Assembly: GCA_003170995.1 (NCBI GenBank)
Contig: PMXT01000157.1
Location: forward strand, 7,172-17,017
Length of the DNA: 9,846 nucleotides
Source of the DNA: Actinomycetota bacterium
Lineage (GTDB): Bacteria; Actinomycetota; Thermoleophilia; Gaiellales; Gaiellaceae
Direction: 5' to 3'
Shown: piece after piece, positions 1-6,222 of the stretch
Numbering within the stretch: position 1 is the first letter of the stretch
How the letters are laid out: each line of letters starts with the position of its first letter
Notes under the pieces: model-generated
Databases searched by the model: none
Seen by the model: the letters and a program-made list of their open reading frames with translations, nothing else
Told to the model about the DNA's origin: nothing
Made by a program: the position numbers and the translations under genes

Positions 1-195
1 GCGTAGAGGCCGAGCCATTCCGGGGCGATCAGTCGCGCCGTAGCGATTGTCGAGCCGACCTGAAGCACGACCAGAACGGCGATCCCCGAGTATTTCCAAG
101 ACGACGTCCTCAAGCACGCTCTTCGTGAGCGAAGCCGGACATTCGTCCGACTCGGCAGCTCCCAGCGTTGCTCTGGAAGGGGATGGCCCGGACAC
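1..195 (-). pseudogene. 5' fragment of a second Wzx-type flippase, apparently frameshifted, cut by left edge
   Basis: Read on the minus strand, bases about 98 to 1 encode KYSGIAVLVVLQVGS, then ATARLIAPEWLGLYA, which runs off the window edge. This closely matches the N terminus of the intact flippase at 4664-6187 (NYAGIAVLVVAQIAA, then ATARLISPAWFGAYA). Just upstream, bases 132-118 encode SLTKS followed by VLEDVVL, matching SLTKSALQGIL of the intact flippase, but in another frame. Aligning the two genes codon by codon leaves one extra base near 95-100, so no single frame covers both halves. In the SLTKS frame the only start I find before an upstream TAG is GTG at 195, with no Shine-Dalgarno. 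In the other frame a TTG inside the fragment (about 113) could start a shorter protein. The family exports lipid-linked repeat units across the inner membrane. A sequencing error, or a shorter functional gene, cannot be excluded. Confidence 0.7.
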
Positions 196-382
196 TTGAG
201 GGGAAAGCTACTGGTGCATGTGGCTCTTTTGATCCGGTGCCCCAAGGCCCTCAGGCGAACAGTCCTCGCGCTCGGCACTTTGCTAGGCGGCGATCGGCGG
301 ATGAAGGCGCCCGGTCTGCGTGGCCGGTATCCTAGCGAACGCTCGTATTCGAGTTCGCCATTCTTGCGGCTCATTCCGCGCC
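196..382. other. Intergenic region between divergent flippase fragment and glycosyltransferase
   Basis: This stretch of about 190 bases separates the leftward flippase fragment from the rightward glycosyltransferase, so promoters for both directions should lie here. I see no convincing -35/-10 pair and no strong ribosome binding site before the ATG at 383. Open frames crossing it on the plus strand have no family resemblance. It may also hold scar sequence from the rearrangement that left the flippase fragment. Confidence 0.4.
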
Positions 383-1546
383 ATGACCGATCCAGCAATC
401 GACACAATCGTCTGTTTTTCCATCACGGAGTGGTCGGCGATGCCTCAAAACTCGCATCATCTGATGCGTGAGGCGGCTCGACGCGGTTATCGAGTCCTTT
501 ATATAGACCCACTCGGTCTGCGCAGGATCAGGCTTCAAAGAAAAGATATCGCGAAGTTTTTCAGGCGCCTTCGTCAGGCTTCGCACCCACTCGTCAGCGT
601 CGAGGATCGTATAAACCGGTTAACGCCGATCGGAATACCGTTTCAGGATACGCGTTTCGGTGCGGCGCTGAACGGGCGACTGCTCGGTGTTCAGATCCGT
701 CGTGCTTTGTGGAAGATGGATGCGCGACGCTCGCTCCTGTGGTCGTATTCACCTCATTTTCTCGATCTCCGTTCGTCCCTTGGTTCCGACCTGTCTCTCT
801 ATTACCGCGTAGACGATTACACCACCGCTCCGCAAATAAACTTGAGCTATATCGAGAAGCAAGAGGCGAGTGCGGTCGAGCTCGCAGATCTCTGCATTGC
901 AGCGAACACTCAATCTGCCGAGGTGCTCGCATCCGCTCGAAACAGGATCCTCGTGCCCAACGGCATCGACCTGTCGGTGTATGGAGAGGAAGTACTCGAC
1001 GAGGATCCGACGCCCGATGTTGGTCATCCGCGGCTGCTGTTCGCAGGAACGTTCGATACCTGGGTGGATACCGGTCTTCTTCGCGAACTAGCGCTCGCTC
1101 ACCCGGATTGGAGCATCGTTCTAGCCGGAGAAGTGAAGATTCCGCTCGAGTCGGTGACCGAGCTGCCCAATGTTCACTTCCTCGGCTTGCTGCCCTACGA
1201 CGAGCTGCCGGCGCTCATGGCCCATTGCGACGTAGGCATGGTTCCGTATTTCGTAAACCGCTTCACCACCAGCGCATGCATTGGCAAGATCTACCAATTC
1301 CTGGCAATGGGTCTTCCCGTGATCAGTACTCCAGTTCTCAGCCCATCGGACTATGGAGATCACGTGGTCTGTGCTCCAACGGATGCGGACGCGTTCGGCG
1401 AAGCGATTGCAACGCTGCTGGCAGAAGACAATAGGGAGAAGAAAGCGTCCCGGCGAAATTACGCTCTTCAGCAAACGTGGGCGGCCCGATTCGACGCGAT
1501 CGAGTCGGAAATCGAGAGGTTGCTCGCCGAGAAATGCATCAACTAG
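383..1546 (+). CDS. GT-B fold glycosyltransferase (GT4/GT1-like)
   Basis: This is a predicted 387-residue cytoplasmic glycosyltransferase that would add a sugar to a lipid-linked glycan. The N-terminal half has the Rossmann-like start TIVCFS (8-13) and RVLYIDP (37-43), and LYYRVDDY (139-146), typical of a GT-B subfamily found in polysaccharide clusters. The donor-binding half starts after VPNGID (191-196) and continues with LFAGTFD (219-225), NVHFLGLLPYDELP (263-276) and GKIYQFLAMGLPVIST (301-316). In relatives the last motif usually reads K-x-x-E-Y/F-L-A-x-G-x-P. Here the Glu is Gln305, and there is no E-x7-E pair. I chose ATG 383 because the first beta strand starts right after it. The in-frame GTG at 320 would add 21 residues with no family character, and ATG 440 would remove the first strand. 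Neither donor nor acceptor can be read from the sequence. The gene is followed 43 bases later by another probable glycosyltransferase on the same strand. Confidence 0.88.
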   Translation: MTDPAIDTIVCFSITEWSAMPQNSHHLMREAARRGYRVLYIDPLGLRRIRLQRKDIAKFFRRLRQASHPLVSVEDRINRLTPIGIPFQDTRFGAALNGRLLGVQIRRALWKMDARRSLLWSYSPHFLDLRSSLGSDLSLYYRVDDYTTAPQINLSYIEKQEASAVELADLCIAANTQSAEVLASARNRILVPNGIDLSVYGEEVLDEDPTPDVGHPRLLFAGTFDTWVDTGLLRELALAHPDWSIVLAGEVKIPLESVTELPNVHFLGLLPYDELPALMAHCDVGMVPYFVNRFTTSACIGKIYQFLAMGLPVISTPVLSPSDYGDHVVCAPTDADAFGEAIATLLAEDNREKKASRRNYALQQTWAARFDAIESEIERLLAEKCIN

Positions 1547-1589
1547 GTCTCGTCACGACGCTCGCAAAGATGCCCGGCTATTGACGGTG

Positions 1590-2432
1590 ATGACTTCACC
1601 GAGCCCGACAATCCTGGTGTTGGTCCTCTCGGTCGATCGCGAGCCCTGGCGCGGTATCGAGCTACAAGGCCAGCGCGCAACCTGGTCTTCTCCGGAGGCC
1701 ATCCCCAGTGGATGTGAAGTGGTGTACTACTACGGAGCCGAAGGGTTGTACCGCTTCGTTGGTCGCGCCGCTGGACGCTTGGTGCTCCTCGATGGTGCGG
1801 GCCCGTTCTCTCGCGCCGCGCGCCGCGCTGGAGAAAGTTTCGTGGTCAGGCTGTCAAAGCGTGGAGCAAGAGCGACCGCCACGCTCACGGGAGATCGCCT
1901 GCTCACTCGCGTACCAGACGCACACAAGTTCACCCTCCCGAAGATGATCAGCGCCTTGCGCTGGGCGACGGCGCCAGAGATGCCGCGGTTCGACTACGTC
2001 TACCGCACGAATACATCCTCGTATCTCTCGCTTCCCCGGCTTCAGGAGATAGTGACGGCGATGCCAAGAACCAACTGCTACGCGGGGTTCATCGGCCAGT
2101 ATCCATCAGGGCGGTGCCAGTTCGCTTCGGGCTCCGGCATGCTGATGAGCTGGGATATTGCCGTACGGGTCGGAGGCACGCTTACCGGCTGGGAATGGGG
2201 AACGATCGACGACGTGGCTCTGGGAGCTTTTCTAGCGGCGAGCGAGATCTCTCCTCAGCCGCTGCCAAGGGTCGACACGCCAAGCGTTGACGACGTCGAA
2301 GAGCTCTCGAGCGAGGAGCTCCGTGACGCATTTCACTTCCGCTGCAAGAGCCCGAGCGAGCCGCGCACCGATGCAGCGATCATGCGGGCCATACATAGGC
2401 GACTGTACGGCGAGCCGGGTGCAGTACAGTGA
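1590..2432 (+). CDS. Probable GT-A glycosyltransferase, Fringe/GT31-like
   Basis: This is a 280-residue protein without an obvious signal peptide. It begins with a hydrophobic beta strand (TILVLVLSVDREPW, 7-20). Three features recall galactosyltransferase/Fringe-type GT-A enzymes. The first is FDYVYRTNTSSYLSLPRL (134-151), where those families carry a metal-binding D-x-D followed by a serine- or threonine-rich turn. The second is FASGSGMLMSWDIA (178-191), matching the GxG-x-x-L/M-S-x-D block. The third is DDVALGAFL (207-215), matching the E/D-D-V-x-x-G block with a candidate catalytic acid. The C terminus has FHFRCKS (248-254) and ends LYGEP. The usual D-x-D is replaced by R-T-N. The start was set at ATG 1590 because the protein-like sequence begins there; the same frame is open upstream but reads as a basic shadow of the preceding gene. 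The upstream gene ends 43 bases before, so the pair is likely one transcript. The assignment rests on motif recognition. The exact family and sugar are unknown. Confidence 0.72.
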   Translation: MTSPSPTILVLVLSVDREPWRGIELQGQRATWSSPEAIPSGCEVVYYYGAEGLYRFVGRAAGRLVLLDGAGPFSRAARRAGESFVVRLSKRGARATATLTGDRLLTRVPDAHKFTLPKMISALRWATAPEMPRFDYVYRTNTSSYLSLPRLQEIVTAMPRTNCYAGFIGQYPSGRCQFASGSGMLMSWDIAVRVGGTLTGWEWGTIDDVALGAFLAASEISPQPLPRVDTPSVDDVEELSSEELRDAFHFRCKSPSEPRTDAAIMRAIHRRLYGEPGAVQ

Positions 2433-2454
2433 CGATCGAGCGAAGCCGCGTGAG

Positions 2455-3237
2455 TTAGCCGGCGATCTCGCGCCGGCGTAGGTATCCGCCGGGATGATTG
2501 GTGATCAGATACCGCTCGCGGGTGAAATCGGTCTCGAACTCCCGTGTTCGCGAGAGAAAAGCCTTTACCGCCTGGGCGGGCCCCGGCAGCAGATCGCGCG
2601 AGACCAAACCGATATTCGTGTCCTCGACGATCAAGTAATAGCCAGGAGAGACGAGGGGGCTGTAGGCCTCCAGCTCGGCCGCAACGTGGGCCTGCGAGTG
2701 ATCGGAGTCGAGGATGACCATCACCTGCTTACCCTCGGTGCGCTTTCGTACTTCTTCGAGAACCTCTTCGGAAGTTGACGAACGCCCGCCGAGATAGGTG
2801 ATACGCGGATGCTGGGCGTATTCCGTCGATACCGGGTTGATATCGATCGAGATCACCTCGCCTGAACCCATGAGCTCACAAACGCCGGCCAAGAAGGCCG
2901 CGCTGCCAGAGTACGCAGTGCCCGTCTCGACGATCACATCCGGCTTAGTCTCGTTGAGAATCTCCTGGTAAATCCAGAGGTCGAGGGGATTTTTGAGCGT
3001 GCTCATCCCGAGCCAGCGAGTACGTGAGCAAGCCTCCGAGTAATGGAGCCGGCGGCTGGCAAGCGCCATCACAGCCGGGCCGAGCTTTCGTTCGACCCAG
3101 AAGTGGAACATCGTCCAGGGCCGCTTTACTCGGTGCCGGCCAAGGCGAGCGATAGTCTTTAGCCGGTCGTCGACCGAGGTCGGGGATTCACCAGGCACCG
3201 ACTGGATAGTAGTAGAAAGAGAAGTGTGGGCCGGCAT
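2455..3237 (-). CDS. CmcI-family SAM-dependent methyltransferase (cephalosporin hydroxylase family)
   Basis: This 260-residue protein has the hallmarks of the CmcI/rhamnosyl-O-methyltransferase family. These are VIVETGTAYSGS (101-112, SAM-binding motif I), VISIDIN (128-134, acidic residue for the SAM ribose), VILDSDHS (174-181), and LIVEDTN (202-208) followed by a C-terminal region typical of the family. Asp179, Glu205 and Asp206 have the spacing I recall for the Mg-binding residues of CmcI (Asp160, Glu186, Asp187). WIYQEIL just before motif I is also typical. Members methylate hydroxyls on sugars or small molecules with a metal ion. Here a sugar, or a phospho-alcohol substituent of the polysaccharide, is the likely target by context. 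The first about 40 residues are variable and the start (ATG 3237) has no strong ribosome binding site, so Met43 remains possible. It is the last gene of the leftward series, 68 bases after the LicD gene. Confidence 0.88.
   Translation of the reverse strand: MPAHTSLSTTIQSVPGESPTSVDDRLKTIARLGRHRVKRPWTMFHFWVERKLGPAVMALASRRLHYSEACSRTRWLGMSTLKNPLDLWIYQEILNETKPDVIVETGTAYSGSAAFLAGVCELMGSGEVISIDINPVSTEYAQHPRITYLGGRSSTSEEVLEEVRKRTEGKQVMVILDSDHSQAHVAAELEAYSPLVSPGYYLIVEDTNIGLVSRDLLPGPAQAVKAFLSRTREFETDFTRERYLITNHPGGYLRRREIAG
2458..2477. terminator. Possible hairpin at convergent gene ends
   Basis: A perfect 7-bp GC-rich stem (GCCGGCG, loop ATCTCG, CGCCGGC) sits where the rightward glycosyltransferase pair and the leftward methyltransferase converge. 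Only 22 bases separate their stop codons. The hairpin overlaps the last codons of the methyltransferase. No T-run follows on either strand, so it is not a classic intrinsic terminator. It could slow polymerase or protect 3' ends, or be chance in GC-rich DNA. Confidence 0.3.
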
Positions 3238-3250
3238 AACGCGCTTTGCG

Positions 3251-3293
3251 ACCCCGCTGCAGTCGCCCCATTCTGGATTCCGACGAGCGGGGT
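3251..3293 (-). promoter_or_regulatory. Inverted repeat between LicD and methyltransferase genes
   Basis: ACCCCGCT at 3251-3258 and AGCGGGGT at 3286-3293 form a perfect 8-bp inverted repeat with a 27-base loop. It fills most of the 68-base gap between the LicD stop and the methyltransferase start. On the leftward transcript the second arm ends 13 bases before the methyltransferase ATG. It could be an attenuator, an mRNA-processing or stability element, or a structure affecting translation. No T-run follows. The function is inferred; only the repeat is seen. Confidence 0.35.
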
Positions 3294-3305
3294 AAGTCTC
3301 TAGAC

Positions 3306-4112
3306 CTATTCGGCCTCGTCGTCTGCGGCGAAGTCGATGCTCGATACGGGGTGGCGGTCGTTCACGCGCTGGTCTTCTGGTGGAAGTCGCATGTAGTCGC
3401 CATACATGTGAGTCAGATACTCATGCCAAAGCTTAGGTACACGTGCTCGAACGTCCTCGAACGGCAGCGTCTCTCCTCCGGCGAACCACGATCGCGCTGC
3501 TGACTCTCGCTCGTAACCCCATGCGCCTCCCATATTCACTACGATCTCGCTGTCGTCGAAGGGATACCGGACAGTCATCTTCTCGCACAGAGCGATCGCC
3601 ATTCTGCGTGGAATCAATCGCGCAATACGATCGCGAAAAGTCGTGCGTTGAGAGCGTTCGAGTCTTGAGCCAATCTTGACCATGCACGCTCTGAGAGCCA
3701 TTCGATGTAGTGCTCTGGCTCGTGCGTTGCGAGGTATTCCGTCGAGGGGAAATACATCGATCTTGATACCGTGATGTATCGGAAGGCGAGCCGTCGCTTG
3801 CTCGATATATCTCGTGCCGTTCATTCGGAGTTTGCCGAATATTGCGGTGTAGCTCGGCTCCGTGTGATATGTCTGCCAGAAGAACCTCTCATCGAGCTCT
3901 GTCCGGCAATAATCCGAGAACTGCTCGTAATCGGGACGTGGTAAACCGACATCTATGTCGTCATCCCAAGGAATAAAACCCTGATGTCGTACGGCTCCAA
4001 GCGCCGAGCCCGCAAGCAAATAGTAGCGAAGCGAATGCTTTTCACATACTCGCTGAAGCTCTTTGAATATCTCGAGCTCAACTGCTTGTAATCGTTGAAG
4101 AGACGGGCTCAT
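3306..4112 (-). CDS. LicD-family phospho-alcohol transferase
   Basis: This 268-residue protein belongs to the LicD family (nucleotidyltransferase-like fold, also found in fukutin and FKRP). The N-terminal signature is complete: the helix LEIFKELQRVCEKHSLRYYL (13-32), LAGSALGAVRHQGFIPWDDDID (33-54) with the Gly35-Ser36 pair, and the acidic cluster Asp50-Asp54 that binds metal. PRPDYEQF follows. LicD enzymes transfer a phospho-alcohol from a CDP donor (phosphocholine in the classic case, ribitol phosphate in fukutin/FKRP) to a sugar hydroxyl. The neighbouring gene upstream encodes a glycerol-3-phosphate cytidylyltransferase, so CDP-glycerol is the best guess for the donor; that is inference. 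There is no signal peptide or membrane segment, so it should act in the cytoplasm on the lipid-linked repeat unit. ATG 4112 lies just before the family helix but has only a weak ribosome binding site. GC looks lower than in the flippase and glycosyltransferase genes to the right. Confidence 0.92.
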   Translation of the reverse strand: MSPSLQRLQAVELEIFKELQRVCEKHSLRYYLLAGSALGAVRHQGFIPWDDDIDVGLPRPDYEQFSDYCRTELDERFFWQTYHTEPSYTAIFGKLRMNGTRYIEQATARLPIHHGIKIDVFPLDGIPRNARARALHRMALRACMVKIGSRLERSQRTTFRDRIARLIPRRMAIALCEKMTVRYPFDDSEIVVNMGGAWGYERESAARSWFAGGETLPFEDVRARVPKLWHEYLTHMYGDYMRLPPEDQRVNDRHPVSSIDFAADDEAE

Positions 4113-4181
4113 TGCCGTGCTTCGCCGAGTTGGCCTTTCAAGCGAGTCTGAAATCGCGATGACAGCCGAGGCGCCGTAGTT
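4113..4181. other. Gap between cytidylyltransferase and LicD genes
   Basis: These 69 bases hold no gene. Unlike the overlapping genes further right, the pair is spaced. I see no clear terminator hairpin with a T-run and no good promoter, so read-through from the cytidylyltransferase gene into the LicD gene is the simplest reading. Confidence 0.3.
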
Positions 4182-4610
4182 TTAGGAAGATTCGAAGGGT
4201 TGATTCGATTCATTGTAACCCGTCGTGTGCAGGAATCCTTTGAGTGCAGTTGTCGAGACGCCGCTAGTTCTCGGTAAGTAGACGACCTGGCAGTATTGCG
4301 CGAGCTCGTCGAACTTGCCGCGCCAATCGTCGCCCATCACGAAGATATCAACGCGATGATGGCGAATATCCTCTTTCTTCTGATCCCAAGAATACTCGGG
4401 TATTACGATATCGACACACTTAATATTCTGAACGATCTCCGCGCGTTGTGCGTAGGGAATGATCGTCGCTTTCCCTTTTGTGGAGTTGAACTCGTCGGAG
4501 GAGACCGCGACTACAAGCTTGTCTCCGAGAGCTTTGCACCGTTGGAGCAGCCGAAGATGGCCAATGTGAAAGAGATCGAAAGTACCGTAAGTGATGACGG
4601 TTTTACTCAA
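4182..4610 (-). CDS. tagD: Glycerol-3-phosphate cytidylyltransferase (TagD-like)
   Basis: This 142-residue enzyme would make CDP-glycerol from CTP and sn-glycerol-3-phosphate in the cytoplasm. It begins VITYGTFDLFHIGH (5-18), with the H-x-G-H nucleotide-binding motif at 15-18. It continues with KLVVAVSSDEFN (31-42), QRAEIV (55-60), DIFVMGDDWRGKFD (88-101) and YLPRTSGVSTT (111-121), the family's R-T-x-G-I/V-S-T-T signature. From memory it resembles Bacillus TagD nearly end to end, apart from a short extra tail of about 15 residues. That makes a glycerol enzyme likelier than an ethanolamine or FAD-synthase relative. The start codon is TTG: an in-frame TGA lies three codons upstream, the nearby ATG at 4621-4619 runs into a stop after five codons, and the family N terminus begins at the TTG. 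No teichoic-acid polymerase (TagF-type) is visible in the window, so the product probably feeds the adjacent LicD protein. Confidence 0.92.
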   Translation of the reverse strand: MSKTVITYGTFDLFHIGHLRLLQRCKALGDKLVVAVSSDEFNSTKGKATIIPYAQRAEIVQNIKCVDIVIPEYSWDQKKEDIRHHRVDIFVMGDDWRGKFDELAQYCQVVYLPRTSGVSTTALKGFLHTTGYNESNQPFESS

Positions 4611-4652
4611 TGGAGATCATTCAGTAGGAATCGGAGTTAACGATGCACGAGC

Positions 4653-4658
4653 AGTATA
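4653..4658 (-). promoter_or_regulatory. Possible -10 element upstream of the TagD-like gene
   Basis: In the AT-richer 53-base gap between the flippase stop and the TagD-like start, the minus strand reads TATACT, one mismatch from the TATAAT consensus. No good -35 lies 16 to 18 bases upstream. If real, it would give the decoration genes their own transcript with a leader of about 35 bases. Support is weak. Confidence 0.22.
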
Positions 4659-4663
4659 AAGAG

Positions 4664-6187
4664 CTACCGCGCAGGCTTGAGTCGCAGCCGCGCGAACCAG
4701 GGATTGCTCGTAGGAATCACCTCTGCCAGCCTGCGGGCGAGGATCTCACTGGCGGGGAACCACGAGCGAGCGAAAAAGATGAAGACGCAGACCCCTGTAA
4801 GGGCGCCTAGCTCGGCAACGATCGCCACGACGAGACTCTCACCGGCGAGCAGCTCTGCGATACCGAACGCGATGGCGAATGCCCCCAGCGAGCCCAGCGC
4901 ATGCGCGACGTGGCTTCGATATACAAGGCGCGAATCGACGACACCTCGACTGACGAAGGTTCTGAGCATGATCGCGTAGGTCAGCCACTGGGCGATGGCG
5001 ACACCGACCAAAAGCGAGTTGAGCCCCAGCCCGGCCAGCTCCACGGTTCCGACAGCCGCGGAGAGCAGAACGAGAAGCACGATCAGGCGGAACGCTGCGA
5101 ATCTGATCCATCCCAGAGCTTCCGCTGCGTTCGTCAGTAGCCCGGTCGGGAACAGTCCGCACGCGATCAGAGCGCACAGCCGAAGCAGAGGTATGGCTCC
5201 ATGCCAGTTCGCGCCGAGCAGCGCGTTGACTACCACCGGCGATGCTCCGGCAACGAACGCGAATACCGGCCAGGTGAAACCGGTCGCAAGGGCGAGACCC
5301 TCGCTCAACATCGCCTTTGTCCGAGCGATGTCGTCCCGAACGCGCCCGTAGAGAGGAAACAGAACCTTTGTGATTCCGATCTGAAGGTATCCGACCGGGA
5401 TGTTGATCACGAGGCTCGCGCGCGAGTAGAGACCGAGCGTGGGTGCGCCGAAAGAGCGACCCGCGATCCAGCCCGGTATCGCGTTGACGGCCCACGAGCC
5501 GAAGTACAGTCCACTCAACTGGCTGCCGTAGGTGAGAAGCTCACGTCCCTCGGAGCGATCGAAGCCGAAACGCAGATCTCGGCGCGCGAGTACGGATGCC
5601 CAGAAGAACAGAATGACGCCGCTGACGACCTGGCCGATCGCGAGTGCAATTGCGGAATGTGTGAAGACGGCGACGGTGACGCCCGTACCCATTCCGCAGA
5701 CCTGGGCGCTCGTCTCCGCGACAGCAGCGACGCCGAATCGCAGACGGCGCCGGACGAGGGCTATCGGCACGCTGGCAAGCGAGGTGAAGAAGAGGGCGAC
5801 CGCGAGAACGCGAACGAGCGAGGTTGCCGAGCTGATCTTCCAGGCGGCGGCCCACTGTGCGGCGAACACCCACATCAACACCATCACGAGAGTCGCAGCC
5901 GTAAGCGACAGTGTGATCGCGCTCCCCACCGTCTTTTCGCCCAGCTCCGCGCGCCTAAGGAGCCCCAGGCTGATGGTCGAGATCGTGAAATAACTGGCGA
6001 GCAAGAGAGCGAACTGGGCCGCGGCGTAAGCCCCGAACCATGCGGGCGAAATCAGGCGCGCGGTCGCCGCCGTGGCCGCGATCTGTGCGACCACCAACAC
6101 GGCGATTCCGGCGTAGTTCGAGAGGATGCCCTGGAGGGCGCTCTTGGTCAGCGAGACGGGCTTTGCGTCTAGGTTGCTTGCGTCCAA
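4664..6187 (-). CDS. Wzx/TuaB-type polysaccharide repeat-unit flippase (MOP superfamily)
   Basis: This 507-residue integral membrane protein has hydrophobic segments through nearly its whole length and is the usual size for 12 to 14 helix MOP-family polysaccharide transporters. Early sequence such as GIAVLVVAQI, ATARLISPAWFGAYAAAQF and SLGLLRRAELGEK (residues about 26-85), and the mid-protein stretch around LTYGSQLSGLYFGSWAVNAI, then PTLGLYSRA and LFPLYGRV, are typical of the Wzx/TuaB/AmsL branch. It would flip the undecaprenyl-linked repeat unit to the outer face of the membrane, downstream of the glycosyltransferases and upstream of polymerisation. The start is TTG at 6187, preceded by GCGAGG four bases away, a fair ribosome binding site; no ATG or GTG start lies near the family N terminus. 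It follows the GT4 gene by 35 bases. A broken relative lies at the left edge of the window. Confidence 0.93.
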   Translation of the reverse strand: MDASNLDAKPVSLTKSALQGILSNYAGIAVLVVAQIAATAATARLISPAWFGAYAAAQFALLLASYFTISTISLGLLRRAELGEKTVGSAITLSLTAATLVMVLMWVFAAQWAAAWKISSATSLVRVLAVALFFTSLASVPIALVRRRLRFGVAAVAETSAQVCGMGTGVTVAVFTHSAIALAIGQVVSGVILFFWASVLARRDLRFGFDRSEGRELLTYGSQLSGLYFGSWAVNAIPGWIAGRSFGAPTLGLYSRASLVINIPVGYLQIGITKVLFPLYGRVRDDIARTKAMLSEGLALATGFTWPVFAFVAGASPVVVNALLGANWHGAIPLLRLCALIACGLFPTGLLTNAAEALGWIRFAAFRLIVLLVLLSAAVGTVELAGLGLNSLLVGVAIAQWLTYAIMLRTFVSRGVVDSRLVYRSHVAHALGSLGAFAIAFGIAELLAGESLVVAIVAELGALTGVCVFIFFARSWFPASEILARRLAEVIPTSNPWFARLRLKPAR

Positions 6188-6222
6188 AGCGCCTCGCTAT
6201 CCAAATACCGATTGCGGAACCG

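Noticed and set aside
320..382. Upstream GTG start for the first glycosyltransferase
   Set aside because: The extra 21 residues have no family character, and the conserved first strand begins right after ATG 383.
196..471. Small plus-strand open frame in the divergent gap
   Set aside because: It has no ribosome binding site and a basic composition without motifs, and it overlaps the well-supported glycosyltransferase start.
709..1434. Alternative open frame overlapping the first glycosyltransferase on the same strand
   Set aside because: It is rich in Arg and Ser without motifs, as expected for an out-of-frame reading of a GC-rich gene.
2455..4610. A teichoic-acid biosynthesis cluster
   Set aside because: Only the TagD-like enzyme points that way. 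No TagA, TagB, TagF or teichoic-acid ABC exporter is visible, and a Wzx/Wzy-type system surrounds it.
4296..4640. Plus-strand open frame opposite the TagD-like gene
   Set aside because: The minus-strand frame has HIGH and RTxGVSTT motifs. The plus-strand product shows nothing comparable.
5201..6172. Long open frame on the plus strand opposite the flippase
   Set aside because: The product is highly charged with no family motif. It is an antisense shadow created by the codon use of the flippase gene, whose frame gives clear membrane segments.
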